Positions 26,590 to 36,291 of a DNA stretch of 64,000 bases are shown here, in pieces (within the stretch, counting starts at the first letter, position 1; every line of letters begins with the position of its first letter). Below the pieces are notes generated by a model, which was not told where the DNA came from, did not search any database, and was given only the letters and a program-made list of their open reading frames with translations. Source of the stretch: Candidatus Limnocylindrales bacterium (GTDB lineage Bacteria; Moduliflexota; Moduliflexia; Moduliflexales; JAUQPW01); contig DATMBG010000017.1 in assembly GCA_035559535.1 (NCBI GenBank), positions 92,375 to 156,374 on the forward strand. Direction: 5' to 3'. Made by a program: the position numbers and the translations under genes.

Positions 26590-27947
26590 AATTTATTGCG
26601 GGTCTTCTTGCCTTAGTTTTAATCGGTGCCGGAATAGCTTCATATATGGGTTTTATAGATCCCATGAACCTGGTCAAGCGGCCTCAGGCTTCCAACGAGA
26701 AGAAGAGTCCTCCGTCAGCCCAAAATAACCTTCCCGCCCCCCAACCCCAGCAGGTTGCCCAACAATCTCCCCAACAGCCAGCTCAACAACCTGCCAAGAG
26801 TTCAGATCCGGCTGCACCGCCCGCTGCAAAACCTTCGGGTCCTGCTCCCCAATCGATAGAGGTAGAAGTAGCGCCGGCTAAAACCCGACCCATTCAGAGA
26901 ACCGTTGATTTTGTGGGGACTCTGATTGCCTTTGAAGAAAGTACCATTAGCAGCCAGGTAGAAGGACGAGTCGAAAAGGTAACTGTGGACCTGGGGGATA
27001 CGGTTAAAAAAGGGGATCTTCTGGTTAAGATCAATGATGAAGAGTTCAGACTGGATGTGAATAAGGCCCTGGCCGATTTAAAACAGACTTTAGCCAAATT
27101 AGGGATTGAGGACTCGGCCAGGGGGAATATCGATCTTAACAAAACCGCTTTGGTAAAAAAAGCTCGAGCAGATATGGAGAATGCTGAGTTAAATTATAAG
27201 CGGTTAAGTAAGCTCCTGGAAGATCGGCTCGTTCCCCAGCAACAGGTGGATGATGCACAAACGAAATACCAGATAGCCAAAGCCACTTATGATGCGGCCC
27301 TGGAGGATGCAAGGGTTTTGGTAGCAACCATTGATGCAAAAAAGGCAGATCTTTCCATGAAGCAAAAGAAGCTCTCGGATACCAGCGTGATCGCTCCTAT
27401 TAGTGGAGAGGTCTTAAGCAAAAAAGTCTCTGTGGGAGAGTACGTGCAAGTCGGAACTCCCCTGATTACCCTGGTAGATTCCAGCCAGCTAAGGCTCCGG
27501 GGAGATATTCCGGAGCGATTCTCTACCCAAATTAGTGAAGGTCAGGAGGTTAAGATCTCCGTGGATGCAGTTCCTAATGAGACCTTTGGAGGAAAGATAA
27601 GTCGAATCAGTCCGGCCTCCAATCCTGAAACCCGCGCCATAACCGTTGAAGCCCTTATTCCTAATCCAGACAAAAAACTAAAACCCGGGTTTTTTGCAAA
27701 GGCTTCGGTACTTACCAAGACCGATGAAAAATCGGTGACCGTTCCCCAGGAAGCTCTGATTACGTTTGCCGGAGTAACCAAGGTTTTTGTCATTGCCGAT
27801 AATAAGGCTTCTGAACGGATTGTGCAGAAGGGAATAACCCTGGGTAATGAGGTAGAGATCGTTCATGGGGTCAATCCCGGAGAAGTTGTGGCCATCTCAG
27901 GACATAGTAAATTGCACGATGGAGCTCCTGTTACCGTAAAAAAGTGA
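26565..27947 (+). CDS. RND efflux periplasmic adaptor (membrane fusion protein)
   Basis: 460 residues. An N-terminal membrane anchor (about 5-28) leads to a Pro/Gln/Ala-rich linker (about 45-100), then the adaptor core: barrel-sandwich start PIQRTVDFVGTLIAFEESTI and SSQVEGRVEKVTVDLGDTVK, an alpha-hairpin (about 160-265, coiled coil), the second lipoyl half LSDTSVIAPISGEVLSKKVS, a beta-barrel and a membrane-proximal domain ending at residue 460. In full systems it bridges an RND pump and TolC. Neither is encoded next to it; it is paired only with TetR, so it must work with a pump elsewhere or be an orphan. Start ATG 26565 overlaps the TetR gene. Confidence 0.9.
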   Translation: MSKVIKFIKFIAGLLALVLIGAGIASYMGFIDPMNLVKRPQASNEKKSPPSAQNNLPAPQPQQVAQQSPQQPAQQPAKSSDPAAPPAAKPSGPAPQSIEVEVAPAKTRPIQRTVDFVGTLIAFEESTISSQVEGRVEKVTVDLGDTVKKGDLLVKINDEEFRLDVNKALADLKQTLAKLGIEDSARGNIDLNKTALVKKARADMENAELNYKRLSKLLEDRLVPQQQVDDAQTKYQIAKATYDAALEDARVLVATIDAKKADLSMKQKKLSDTSVIAPISGEVLSKKVSVGEYVQVGTPLITLVDSSQLRLRGDIPERFSTQISEGQEVKISVDAVPNETFGGKISRISPASNPETRAITVEALIPNPDKKLKPGFFAKASVLTKTDEKSVTVPQEALITFAGVTKVFVIADNKASERIVQKGITLGNEVEIVHGVNPGEVVAISGHSKLHDGAPVTVKK

Positions 27948-28303
27948 AGGAAGGTACGGGTGTATAAAGCTTTGGAAGAAATCTCTATGAAACGTCACAC
28001 CCCTATCCTTTCCTCCCCTACTTTCACCTTCTTCCCTTCCCTCTTTCCTGAAGCTTCAGAAAAGAGGGGATAAGGCGCTTGGAGGAGTAGATTTTTTTCT
28101 AACCTGACTCCCTCCTTCCCTTCTCGATGCGGGAGGAGGGAACTCGGGGATGGCCTTCCTTCCCCACTCTCCCTTCCTTTTCTCATTCCCTCTCTCCCAA
28201 CCTGGGAGAAGGGGACAGGAGGTAAGGGGAAAGGGGAATCGGAGGGATCGGGTCCAAAAAACCTGCCCTTGAGAGGGGATAAGGTGAGAGTTTATCACTG
28301 ACT
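27948..28303. other. Intergenic, strand-biased low-complexity repeats
   Basis: 356 bases dominated by CCTTCCCTC and GGGAGAAGGG blocks that can pair with each other (for example about 28100-28145 with 28190-28240). They resemble other dispersed C/G-rich repeats in the window. Frames through this stretch are products of the base bias; no gene is supported. Confidence 0.55.
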
Positions 28304-28942
28304 ATGTATATACCGGAACTGTTTGAAATAAAGGATAGGGAAGTGCTTCTGGATTTTATCCAGAAAAACAGTTTTGCCATTTTAGTCTCTCAAAAGGATG
28401 GAAAACTCCTGGCGACCCACCTGCCGCTTTTACTGGACAAAAGTATCGGGCCCCAAGGGTATCTCTACGGCCATATGGCCCGGGCTAATCCCCATTGGAA
28501 GGAAATCGACGGTGAGGTTTTGGTGATTTTCTCCGGCCCGCATGCCTATATTTCCCCATCCTGGTATGAAGAAATAGAAGCGGTTCCCACCTGGAATTAT
28601 ATCGCTGTTCATGTGTATGGAAACTTTCATGTAATAAACGATGAATCGGATTTACTAAAAATCCTTCAAAATCTTATAGATTTCTACGAATCCTCTCTAC
28701 CAAAACCCTGGAATATAGCCATAGCCCCTTCAGATTATATCCATAAGCTTCTGAAAGGAATCGTGGGATTTAAAATTGAGATCACACGAATAGAAGGGAA
28801 ATGGAAAATCAGTCAAAATCAATCGGTAGAGCGGCGGAGAAAAGTTATAGCTGCCCTGGAAAAGTACGGCAGCGAAAATGCAATTAAGATTGCAGAACTC
28901 ATGAAGGCCCGGGATAGCTCCCCAACTCTGGAAACCTCGTAG
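28304..28942 (+). CDS. PaiB-family FMN-binding protein
   Basis: 212-residue split-barrel flavoprotein. It begins MYIPELFEIKDREVLLDFIQ and continues with NSFAILVS, THLPLLLD, GHMARANPHWK, VLVIFSGPHAYISPSWY and VPTWNYIAVHVYG, the order seen in PaiB (B. subtilis transcriptional regulator) and its relatives, whose FMN binding is known from structure. The C-terminal KISQNQS...RRKVIAALE helix is also family-typical. No ribosome site is obvious before ATG 28304. The target gene is unknown. It is followed by a CAGGCTCC hairpin and then the SDR gene. Confidence 0.85.
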   Translation: MYIPELFEIKDREVLLDFIQKNSFAILVSQKDGKLLATHLPLLLDKSIGPQGYLYGHMARANPHWKEIDGEVLVIFSGPHAYISPSWYEEIEAVPTWNYIAVHVYGNFHVINDESDLLKILQNLIDFYESSLPKPWNIAIAPSDYIHKLLKGIVGFKIEITRIEGKWKISQNQSVERRRKVIAALEKYGSENAIKIAELMKARDSSPTLETS

Positions 28943-28986
28943 GGGTAGTCTGCTTAACCGGCGGCTTCCTTTGACACCTTCAAGGA

Positions 28987-29005
28987 CAGGCTCCCACGGA
29001 GCCTG
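28987..29005 (+). terminator. Hairpin after the PaiB gene
   Basis: CAGGCTCC-CAC-GGAGCCTG is a perfect 8-bp stem 45 bases after the stop. It lacks a T-run, so intrinsic termination is only possible, not certain. Confidence 0.4.
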
Positions 29006-29152
29006 GAAACTTTAAAAGGATTCCGTTTTGTTCCAAAACACTCTTACTCAGTTAATGTCATTGCCCCATGGGATCGCCCCCCAATCGGGCAATTCTGTAG
29101 AGATGCTTCTGCCTGTGGGGTCATATCCCTATATGAGAAGGGTAAGAAGGGT

Positions 29153-29179
29153 CCGACAATACCTGATAAGAGTTGTCGG
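29153..29179. promoter_or_regulatory. Inverted repeat upstream of the SDR gene
   Basis: CCGACAA-N13-TTGTCGG lies 40 bases before the GTG start of the dehydrogenase gene. Its position suggests an operator or a leader hairpin; no regulator can be assigned. Confidence 0.4.
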
Positions 29180-29218
29180 TATGTTGCTCAGACCCATAAG
29201 TCTCTGGGAGGTAAGGAC

Positions 29219-29977
29219 GTGAAAAAACAATTGGAAGGAAAAATAGCTTTAGTAACCGGGGCAAGCTCGGGAATTGGTCGGGCTATGGCCCTGGTATTTG
29301 CTCGGGAAGGAGCAAAGGTTATTGTAGCCGATTTAAACGAAAAGGGTGGTCAGGAAACCATAGAGGAGGTTAAAGCTATAGGGAGTGAGTCTATTTTCGT
29401 CAAAACCGATGTATCCAGGGCGAGCGACGTGGAGGCCCTGGTGAGAAAAACGATGGAAACCTATGGTCGACTGGATTGTGCCGTTAATAATGCCGGAACC
29501 GCTAACGAATGGGGACTCCTTCATGAAGCCTCAGAAGAGACCTGGGATCATGTGATCAATATTAATCTCAAAGGGGTTTGGTTAGGTATGAAGTATGAGA
29601 TTCCTCCTATGCTTAAGCAGGGTGGTGGGGTTATTGTCAATATTTCTTCTATCATGGGATTGGTCGGGCATCTTAACAAACCCATCTATGCTGCCAGTAA
29701 ACATGGAGTTATAGGACTTACCAAATCCGCCGCATTACAATATGCCGGGTCCGGAATTCGAGTTAATGCCGTCTGTCCGGGCTGGATCCGTACACCCATA
29801 ACAGAAAGTCGACTGAATGATCCAGAAAGCCGGGAACGAATGATTGCCACTATACCTCTCGGACGGGTGGGGTCTCCCGAAGAAGTAGCCGAAGCAGTTC
29901 TCTGGTTATGTTCAGATGCTGCTTCCTTTGTTACCGGGCATACCTTGTTGGTAGACGGTGGATTTATGGCACAATAA
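29219..29977 (+). CDS. Short-chain dehydrogenase/reductase
   Basis: 252-residue classical SDR. Coenzyme motif GASSGIG (about 15-21), acidic VADLN (NAD preference suggested by Asp), NNAGTA, catalytic Ser in NISSIMG, and YAASKHG with the catalytic Tyr and Lys. The C-terminal LCSDAASFVTGHTLLVDGGF is typical of FabG/glucose-dehydrogenase-like members. GTG 29219 is preceded by GGGAGGTAAGGAC, a strong ribosome site. It ends 9 bases before the ABC permease gene, so the three genes 29219-33165 probably form an operon, but the substrate is unknown. Confidence 0.9.
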   Translation: MKKQLEGKIALVTGASSGIGRAMALVFAREGAKVIVADLNEKGGQETIEEVKAIGSESIFVKTDVSRASDVEALVRKTMETYGRLDCAVNNAGTANEWGLLHEASEETWDHVININLKGVWLGMKYEIPPMLKQGGGVIVNISSIMGLVGHLNKPIYAASKHGVIGLTKSAALQYAGSGIRVNAVCPGWIRTPITESRLNDPESRERMIATIPLGRVGSPEEVAEAVLWLCSDAASFVTGHTLLVDGGFMAQ

Positions 29978-29986
29978 AAGCCTTCC

Positions 29987-31735
29987 ATGAGCCTCTTCAA
30001 ACCCCATATCAAATTAAAACAACTTTTCAGCATCATTGATATCTTCCTCCTGATTACACTGGCAGCCCTTGTTTACGGATTAATAGGTATCGCTTCAGAA
30101 TGGCGGGAAGAGCTACACCCGGTCTTTCAAATCGATTTAAGCCCCTGGGCTCTTCCCAAGTATACCCTCTTTTCCTTGTTTCGAGGCTTTGCAGCCTATG
30201 GATTCTCCCTTCTGTTTACGCTCATATACGGTTATATCGCCGCCTATAGTCGATGGGCAGAAGCGGTTATGATTCCTCTCCTGGATATTTTGCAAAGTAT
30301 TCCGGTACTTGGCTTCTTGCCAGGGCTTGTGTTGGGACTGGTAGCTCTCTTTCCACACAGTAATATAGGACTTGAATTAGCCGCCATCTTGATGATCTTC
30401 ACCGGACAGGTCTGGAATATGGCTTTTAGTTTCTATCACTCGCTTAAGTCTATTCCGACCGATTTAAGAGAAGTCTCCAGGATTTATAAACTTAGCCGGT
30501 GGGAGCGAATCTTAAAACTTGAAATTCCCTTCTCTATGATGGGATTAGTCTGGAACAGCATGATGTCGATGGCGGGTGGATGGTTTTTCCTCACGGTGAG
30601 TGAATCGTTTGTGCTGGAAAATAAGGATTTCAGGCTTCCAGGTATCGGCTCTTACATGAGCGTTGCCATCGGTGAGGGAGATATTCCTGCCATGATGTAT
30701 GCCATCACAGCCATGGCGCTTATGATTATTGCGGTAGATCAACTTTTCTGGCGACCGATTGTGGCCTGGGCGCAAAAATTCAAGCTTGAAGAAACGGAAT
30801 CCTCCGAAGTTCAGGGCTCTTTTATCCTGGATCTTTACCGGCATTCTTATCTCTTTAAACATTTTTTGTTGGGGGTTCGGCGTTTCCGATCTTTTGTTGA
30901 CTTTTTGCTACCCCGGATTAAAAACAAGAAACAAAGGCGAATCGAAAACGGACAAAAGAGCCAGGACTCAAGGGTAAAAAAAAGACTTTTCGTGCTGGTT
31001 CAAGGGTTCCTCCTGGGTATCTTTCTTTTTTTGACGGTTTACGGAATCTGGAGACTCTCTTTACTGTTATCCTACCTTTCCTTCTCAGATTGGTTGAACA
31101 TCGGTTTACAGACCTTTTTAACCTTTCTTCGGGTCTTCGGGGCCGTAGCCTTGGGTACTCTCTGGACCGTTCCTGTAGGGGTTAGCATTGGGCTAAACCC
31201 ACGATGGTCCAGGGTCTTACAGCCTGTTATTCAGGTGATTGCTTCTTTTCCGGCACCCATGTTATTTCCGTTGGTGTTAATGGGAGTTACAGCCCTGGGA
31301 GGCAGTATTGAATACGGTGCCATCGTCCTGATGCTTTTGGGGACCCAGTGGTATATTTTATTCAACGTGATTGCCGGAGCCATGGCTATTCCTCACGATA
31401 TGCGGGAAGCAGCCGCTATTTATAAACTCCAGGGCTGGAAAAAATGGAAAGAGCTTATCTTACCGGCTATTTTCCCGAATCTGGTCACGGGATGGGTGAC
31501 CGCTACAGGTGGAGCCTGGAATGCCAGTATCGTGGCAGAATATGTGCATTACAAAGGAACCACGCTGATCGCGACTGGATTGGGGTCTACCATTAGTCTT
31601 GCAACAGATCAGGGGAACTTTGCCATGCTTGCCGCGAGCCTGTTGGCCATGTCAGCAACCGTGGTCGGGTTGAATCGATTTTTTTGGAAAAGACTTTACA
31701 AATTGGCAGAGGAGAGATATAGTCTCAATAAGTAA
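29987..31735 (+). CDS. ABC permease with two fused permease domains (NitT/TauT-like)
   Basis: 582-residue inner-membrane protein made of two BPD_transp_1 halves: residues about 1-265 and about 330-582, each with roughly six hydrophobic segments and its own coupling-helix motif (IPTDLREVSRIYKLSRWERI and IPHDMREAAAIYKLQGWKKW). A charged linker (about 268-325) joins them. The family includes nitrate, taurine and bicarbonate transporters, but this fused form usually occurs with the special ATPase encoded next and without a nearby binding protein, as here. The substrate is unknown. Start ATG 29987, 9 bases after the SDR gene. Confidence 0.87.
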   Translation: MSLFKPHIKLKQLFSIIDIFLLITLAALVYGLIGIASEWREELHPVFQIDLSPWALPKYTLFSLFRGFAAYGFSLLFTLIYGYIAAYSRWAEAVMIPLLDILQSIPVLGFLPGLVLGLVALFPHSNIGLELAAILMIFTGQVWNMAFSFYHSLKSIPTDLREVSRIYKLSRWERILKLEIPFSMMGLVWNSMMSMAGGWFFLTVSESFVLENKDFRLPGIGSYMSVAIGEGDIPAMMYAITAMALMIIAVDQLFWRPIVAWAQKFKLEETESSEVQGSFILDLYRHSYLFKHFLLGVRRFRSFVDFLLPRIKNKKQRRIENGQKSQDSRVKKRLFVLVQGFLLGIFLFLTVYGIWRLSLLLSYLSFSDWLNIGLQTFLTFLRVFGAVALGTLWTVPVGVSIGLNPRWSRVLQPVIQVIASFPAPMLFPLVLMGVTALGGSIEYGAIVLMLLGTQWYILFNVIAGAMAIPHDMREAAAIYKLQGWKKWKELILPAIFPNLVTGWVTATGGAWNASIVAEYVHYKGTTLIATGLGSTISLATDQGNFAMLAASLLAMSATVVGLNRFFWKRLYKLAEERYSLNK

Positions 31736-31803
31736 GGAGTTAATCCTCAGAGGGCCACGAAGGGTCACCAAGAGTTTTTCTTATTGTTCCTTCAGGATCC
31801 TTC

Positions 31804-33165
31804 ATGAATAAAGTGATGAGCGAAACCTATGTCATTACAGAACTTCAAAATGTTCACAAGTCCTTTGTCCTCCCGACGGGTAAAGAAATTAAAATTTTAG
31901 AGGCTGTGAACCTGGAAGTCCATTCTGGAGAGATTCTCGCGATTCTCGGGCCTTCTGGATGCGGCAAATCAACCATCGTTCGCATTTTAACAGGACTTCT
32001 GCCACCTTCCTCGGGTCAGGTTCTCTACCATGGAAAACCCATGACAGGCATTAATCCAGGAGTTTCCATGGTATTTCAAAGTGTTGCCCTCTTTCCCTGG
32101 TTGACGGTGTATGAAAATGTGGCTATTGGAGCTAACAAGTCTGAGCTTCCCAAAGAAGAAAAAATACAAAGTATTCGTAGAGCCATCGATACCGTGGGTC
32201 TTGAAGGATTTGAAGAAGCTTATCCTAAGGAACTTTCTGGTGGTATGAAGCAGCGGGTTGGCATTGCCCGGGCATTGGTCGCAAACTCGGAACTACTGTG
32301 CATGGATGAACCCTTCAGTGGATTGGATGTTCTGACGGCCGAAACGCTCCGGTCCGAAGTCCTTAACCTCTGGATTAATCATAAAACGGATCTTAAAAGC
32401 ATTTTGATTGTGACCCATAATATCAGTGAAGCGGTCTTCCTGGCCCACCGTATCGTCGTGCTGGAAACTAATCCCGGTCGCGTTCGCGTGGTTCTGAACA
32501 ATAACCTTCCTTTTCCCAGGAACTATCGAGACCCTGGATTTCAAGCCATGGTAGACAAAATTCATGGGATTATTACCCATACCTATATACCCGATGAAGT
32601 TCCTGTTTTGGAGGAATTTCCTATCTCTGTAACAGCTTCTACCGAAACCAATCGTTGTTTTCAACGGATTACGCCACTCCCCTATGTTAATGTAAGTGAG
32701 GTTATCGGATTGCTGGAGGTTCTGGATGATAAAGGCGGGGAGTTGGATATTTTCGATCTGGCCGTAGAGCTGAGGAAGGAATTCGGAAGCGTTATTGCCC
32801 TCGCTAAAGCAGCAGAAGAACTGGATTTTGTAGATACTCCTAAACACAGAGTCATATTCACAGAGTTGGGCAGGACTTTTATAAAAAGTGATGTCAATGA
32901 ACGGAAGAAAATGCTGAACGCGCAACTACAAAAAATGCGATTATTCGAGGTTCTTTTGGATATGCTTCATAACCAAAAAGATCACGCTGTTAAAGAGGAA
33001 ACCGTTCTGGAAATGTTGGCCATTCTCTTGCCTAATGAAAATCCTGAAAAACTCTTTGAAACCGTTGTGAGATGGGGTCGGTATGCAGAGTTGTTAGGAT
33101 ATAATGCCGACGAGAAGATTTTGTATCTGGATACCGGTGAAGAAAGAGTTGAGAATAAAAAATAA
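31804..33165 (+). CDS. ABC ATPase with C-terminal AAA-associated domain
   Basis: 453 residues. The N-terminal ATPase (1-250) is NitT/TauT-like: Walker [11 protein letters not shown] loop [10 protein letters not shown], signature LSGGMKQR, Walker [13 protein letters not shown] and His in IVTHNISEA. The C-terminal 160 residues (from about 290, [20 protein letters not shown]) are the AAA_assoc_C-type helical domain that replaces a usual regulatory domain. It is the natural partner of the fused permease at 29987, giving a transporter made of two polypeptides. No substrate-binding gene follows. Start ATG 31804; GTG/ATG at 31813 or 31816 are alternatives. Confidence 0.88.
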   Translation: MNKVMSETYVITELQNVHKSFVLPTGKEIKILEAVNLEVHSGEILAILGPSGCGKSTIVRILTGLLPPSSGQVLYHGKPMTGINPGVSMVFQSVALFPWLTVYENVAIGANKSELPKEEKIQSIRRAIDTVGLEGFEEAYPKELSGGMKQRVGIARALVANSELLCMDEPFSGLDVLTAETLRSEVLNLWINHKTDLKSILIVTHNISEAVFLAHRIVVLETNPGRVRVVLNNNLPFPRNYRDPGFQAMVDKIHGIITHTYIPDEVPVLEEFPISVTASTETNRCFQRITPLPYVNVSEVIGLLEVLDDKGGELDIFDLAVELRKEFGSVIALAKAAEELDFVDTPKHRVIFTELGRTFIKSDVNERKKMLNAQLQKMRLFEVLLDMLHNQKDHAVKEETVLEMLAILLPNENPEKLFETVVRWGRYAELLGYNADEKILYLDTGEERVENKK

Positions 33166-33491
33166 CCACCGGTTAGTAGAGATTTTGTCTCCGGTTTACA
33201 TTAATACCTTATACTCACGCTAAACAGGGTCATTTAACCAAAGGCACCCGTTACCATGTGCCCCTACCCTTTCCTGAAAGTCGTCCAGGAATGCTTTTAT
33301 AAGAAAAAATCGATATTACTTATACCAATTCTGATTAAAGGTCCTCAAGCAGGCAGCTCCACCCCAGCCCTCCCCACAGGCGGGGAGGGCTGGGGTGGGG
33401 AGGTCCCTATCCTTTATACTACCTTTCAACACCGACTTAGTACTAAGGATATCCTCTATAGGAAAATCCACCCTGTAAGAGTCGTAAGACC
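33166..33491. other. Intergenic upstream of bamA
   Basis: 326 bases holding one strong palindrome (33359-33398) and AT-rich text that may contain the bamA promoter. No gene is supported. Confidence 0.5.
33359..33398. repeat. Perfect 17-bp palindrome
   Basis: CCACCCCAGCCCTCCCC pairs with its exact reverse complement across the 6-base loop ACAGGC. Related C/G-rich hairpins (CCCTCCCCGT-N2-ACGGGGAGGG) occur at 46150 and 61790, so this is a REP-like dispersed element. Confidence 0.7.
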
Positions 33492-36287
33492 ATGATCTTC
33501 TTTTTTGTTTTGATCTTAATCTGGACTTATTCTCATCTCCTTAGAGATCTGGCCTATGGGGAAGATTTTCAGGGTAAAAGTATCCAGACTGTTGAGGTCG
33601 ATTGTATTGAAGATTCTGTTTTAAAAGAAAACCTCCTTTCCCATATTACTATTTCACCTGGAGAGTTTTTTTCTCCGGAGAAAATACGGGAGAACCTTCG
33701 AGAAGTTTATAAAATCGGAGATTTTTCCCAGGTTTATGTTTATGTTGAGGAGACCCATTCTGGAAATATCCCGGGTAATTTAAAACTTATCTTTTGCCCG
33801 GTTGTCAAATGGACTGTCTCATCTGTTAAAATCTCCGGCAATCAAATTTTATCCCTTGATGAAATCGCTCCCGGAGAGATATTAACCTCTGGAGATAAAT
33901 TCACTAAAGAAAAACTTCAAAGGCTACAAGAACATATCCAGGAGTTATATAAAGATCGGGGTTATTATAATGCAAAAGTAACTTCTAATACACGTATCGA
34001 TAAAAAAACCCATACCATTGAGGTAGAATTTGAAATCCTGGAGGGATCTCCGGGCCAGATTGGTCAGATTACCTTCGTTGGCAACACGGTTTTTAATTCT
34101 TCAAGACTTTATCAAGAATTAGGTATAAAAGTGGGGGAAACCTATAAAAAATCCAAACTCGAGCGAGGATTTCAACATATACGGGACTTATATCTGAAAG
34201 AAGGTTATTTCCTGGTTAAGGTGAGTGAGTTGAAAAAAACTCTGGAACCCCATCAACCCCCCGGGCCGCAAAAAATTGACCTTACAGTACAAATTATGGA
34301 AGGTGATAGGGTTGTATTCATCGAGGATAGTAAGACCCTGCGTCCTGACAAGATTTTGAAAAGGGAGTTTATGGAAAGGATCCAGAGTTATGACTCTAAC
34401 GAACTGGAACAGATTGCAGAGGAGGTCCGGGACCATTATAGAAGCAAAGGTTATTATCTTGCTGAGGTACGGTGGCGTGAAACCGGAATTAACAAGCCTG
34501 AGGTAATCGGAATGGAGGAGGCGAGAACCGGAAGCAACCAGATTATTTTTTTAATAAATAAAAGGCACAAAATTGCGATCCAAGAAATTTCCTTTGAAGG
34601 AAATCAAGCTTTTTCGAGTGAGACCTTAAAAGATCTCATGAGAACCAAATCGAAGTCGTTTTTCTCTAAAGGACGATATGACGACAATACCTTTCAGGAG
34701 GATTTAAGAGCCATTAAAAATTTCTATATAAGACAGGGGTATCTTAATGCCAATATTCAGGTGCAGTCTTTTAAATTAACTCGGGATCAGAAAGGCCTGC
34801 TTATCTCCCTTTTTATTTCAGAAGGAGTTCAGTCTATGGTAAAAAGAGTTGAATTTCAGGGCAATACCCTTTTTACCTCTGAAGAGCTCCTGAAGAAGAT
34901 TTCTCTTAAAGTGGATACTCCGGTTAATCCCGATCGAATTCGGGACAGTGCAAGTACGATCCAAAGTTTATATGCTCAACGTGGGCATATAAAGGCCCGC
35001 GTAGAGCCTCGTACGGAGTTTAGCCCGAATAGAACAGAAACTACAGTAACCTTTTTTATTACCGAAGGGGATACCTATTACATTGGAGACATTACCATTA
35101 CAGGTCTTAAAGATACCCGTAAAAGGTTGGTTGAGCGGGAGCTTTTAATCCATGAAGGAGAGATTTATAACCCCGAGAAGATCCGCAAGACCGTTCGAAA
35201 TCTTTTGAAACTTGGAATTTACAATCAAGTCCAATTCGAACCCCAAAATCCGGATAGCGAGGATCCTATACAGGATATGGTCCTTTCTGTAAAGGAAGCC
35301 AAAACAAAAAGTGTTGAATTTGCGCTGGGATATGGTACAGAAACCGGATTTAGCGGTTCGGCCGAGCTCTTAGATAGAAACCTTCTGGGTTATGGGGGAC
35401 GAGGAAGCTTCAGGGTGACCGCCGGCTTTAAGACCCTTAAGTTTTTTATTAATTATTTACAACCTCGATTTTTTGATTCCCATCTGGATTTATTAGGTAG
35501 ATTTTTTGATGATTTGGATGAAACCATGACGAGCTTTAATATTCGCCGTCGAGGTGGAGAAATCGCCCTGGAGTATAATTTTTCAGATATTACCCGAGCC
35601 GATCTGGGTTATAATTTCACCCGGTCCGACCTCCTCTCTGTAAGGGAGGATGCCATTCTAGATCCGACTCTGGACAGGGGAGTTACAGATGTTGGCAGGT
35701 TGATTTTTCGGATTAATCGAGATAGCCGAAATAATCTTTTGAATCCCACGCGGGGTTCTTTTCATGTTATTCAAACCGATTTAGCTCTGGGGTTCCTGGA
35801 TTCTCAAACCGATTTCATTAAAGTAACCGGACAGACCAGTTGGTACTTTCCTCTCTTGAAGAGAAACATTTTGGCTTTCTCGTTACGGGGAGGGGTAGCA
35901 GACCCCCTGGGAGATTCTTCAGAAATTCCCATCTTTGAAAGATTCTTTGCAGGCGGAGATAATTCCATTCGAGGGTTTGAACCCCAAACGGTCGGTCCCT
36001 TAGGAACTGCAGATAGCCCCATCGGTGGGGATACTTATTTAGTATTCAACGGAGAGTTAAGATTCCCCCTTTACAGATTTATGGGAGGTGTTTTATTCTT
36101 CGATGCAGGAAATGTCTGGTTACGGAATCGGAATTTTGATTTGCCGGACTTACGCTATACGGCAGGGACCGGTCTTAGATTCAGTACGCCGGTTGGGCTT
36201 CTGAGGGTCGAATATGGGTTTAAATTGAATCGATTGCCGGATGAAAGCCCGGGAGCCTGGCATGTAACTATCGGATTACCTTTCTAA
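33492..36287 (+). CDS. bamA: Outer-membrane assembly protein BamA-like, seven POTRA repeats
   Basis: 931-residue Omp85 protein that would insert beta-barrel proteins into the outer membrane. A signal peptide (about 1-22) is followed by what I count as seven POTRA domains to residue about 610; typical cores are VSSVKISGNQILS, IGQITFVGNTVFN, IQEISFEGNQAFS, VKRVEFQGNTLFT and IGDITITGL. The barrel follows (SVEFALGYGTETGFSGSAEL) with the conserved loop-6 motif GGDNSIRGF near residue 821 and a terminal Phe (GLPF). E. coli BamA has five POTRAs and about 800 residues, so this one has extra periplasmic repeats. A TamA-like role is less likely given the POTRA number. No skp/lpx neighbours follow. Confidence 0.88.
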   Translation: MIFFFVLILIWTYSHLLRDLAYGEDFQGKSIQTVEVDCIEDSVLKENLLSHITISPGEFFSPEKIRENLREVYKIGDFSQVYVYVEETHSGNIPGNLKLIFCPVVKWTVSSVKISGNQILSLDEIAPGEILTSGDKFTKEKLQRLQEHIQELYKDRGYYNAKVTSNTRIDKKTHTIEVEFEILEGSPGQIGQITFVGNTVFNSSRLYQELGIKVGETYKKSKLERGFQHIRDLYLKEGYFLVKVSELKKTLEPHQPPGPQKIDLTVQIMEGDRVVFIEDSKTLRPDKILKREFMERIQSYDSNELEQIAEEVRDHYRSKGYYLAEVRWRETGINKPEVIGMEEARTGSNQIIFLINKRHKIAIQEISFEGNQAFSSETLKDLMRTKSKSFFSKGRYDDNTFQEDLRAIKNFYIRQGYLNANIQVQSFKLTRDQKGLLISLFISEGVQSMVKRVEFQGNTLFTSEELLKKISLKVDTPVNPDRIRDSASTIQSLYAQRGHIKARVEPRTEFSPNRTETTVTFFITEGDTYYIGDITITGLKDTRKRLVERELLIHEGEIYNPEKIRKTVRNLLKLGIYNQVQFEPQNPDSEDPIQDMVLSVKEAKTKSVEFALGYGTETGFSGSAELLDRNLLGYGGRGSFRVTAGFKTLKFFINYLQPRFFDSHLDLLGRFFDDLDETMTSFNIRRRGGEIALEYNFSDITRADLGYNFTRSDLLSVREDAILDPTLDRGVTDVGRLIFRINRDSRNNLLNPTRGSFHVIQTDLALGFLDSQTDFIKVTGQTSWYFPLLKRNILAFSLRGGVADPLGDSSEIPIFERFFAGGDNSIRGFEPQTVGPLGTADSPIGGDTYLVFNGELRFPLYRFMGGVLFFDAGNVWLRNRNFDLPDLRYTAGTGLRFSTPVGLLRVEYGFKLNRLPDESPGAWHVTIGLPF

Positions 36288-36291
36288 AGAA

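Noticed and set aside
28056..28298. Open frames in the gap after the RND adaptor
   Set aside because: Produced by strand-biased purine/pyrimidine repeats; no start context or protein-like composition.
29028..29222. 64-residue frame upstream of the SDR
   Set aside because: No ribosome site; overlaps the inverted repeat and leader of the SDR gene.
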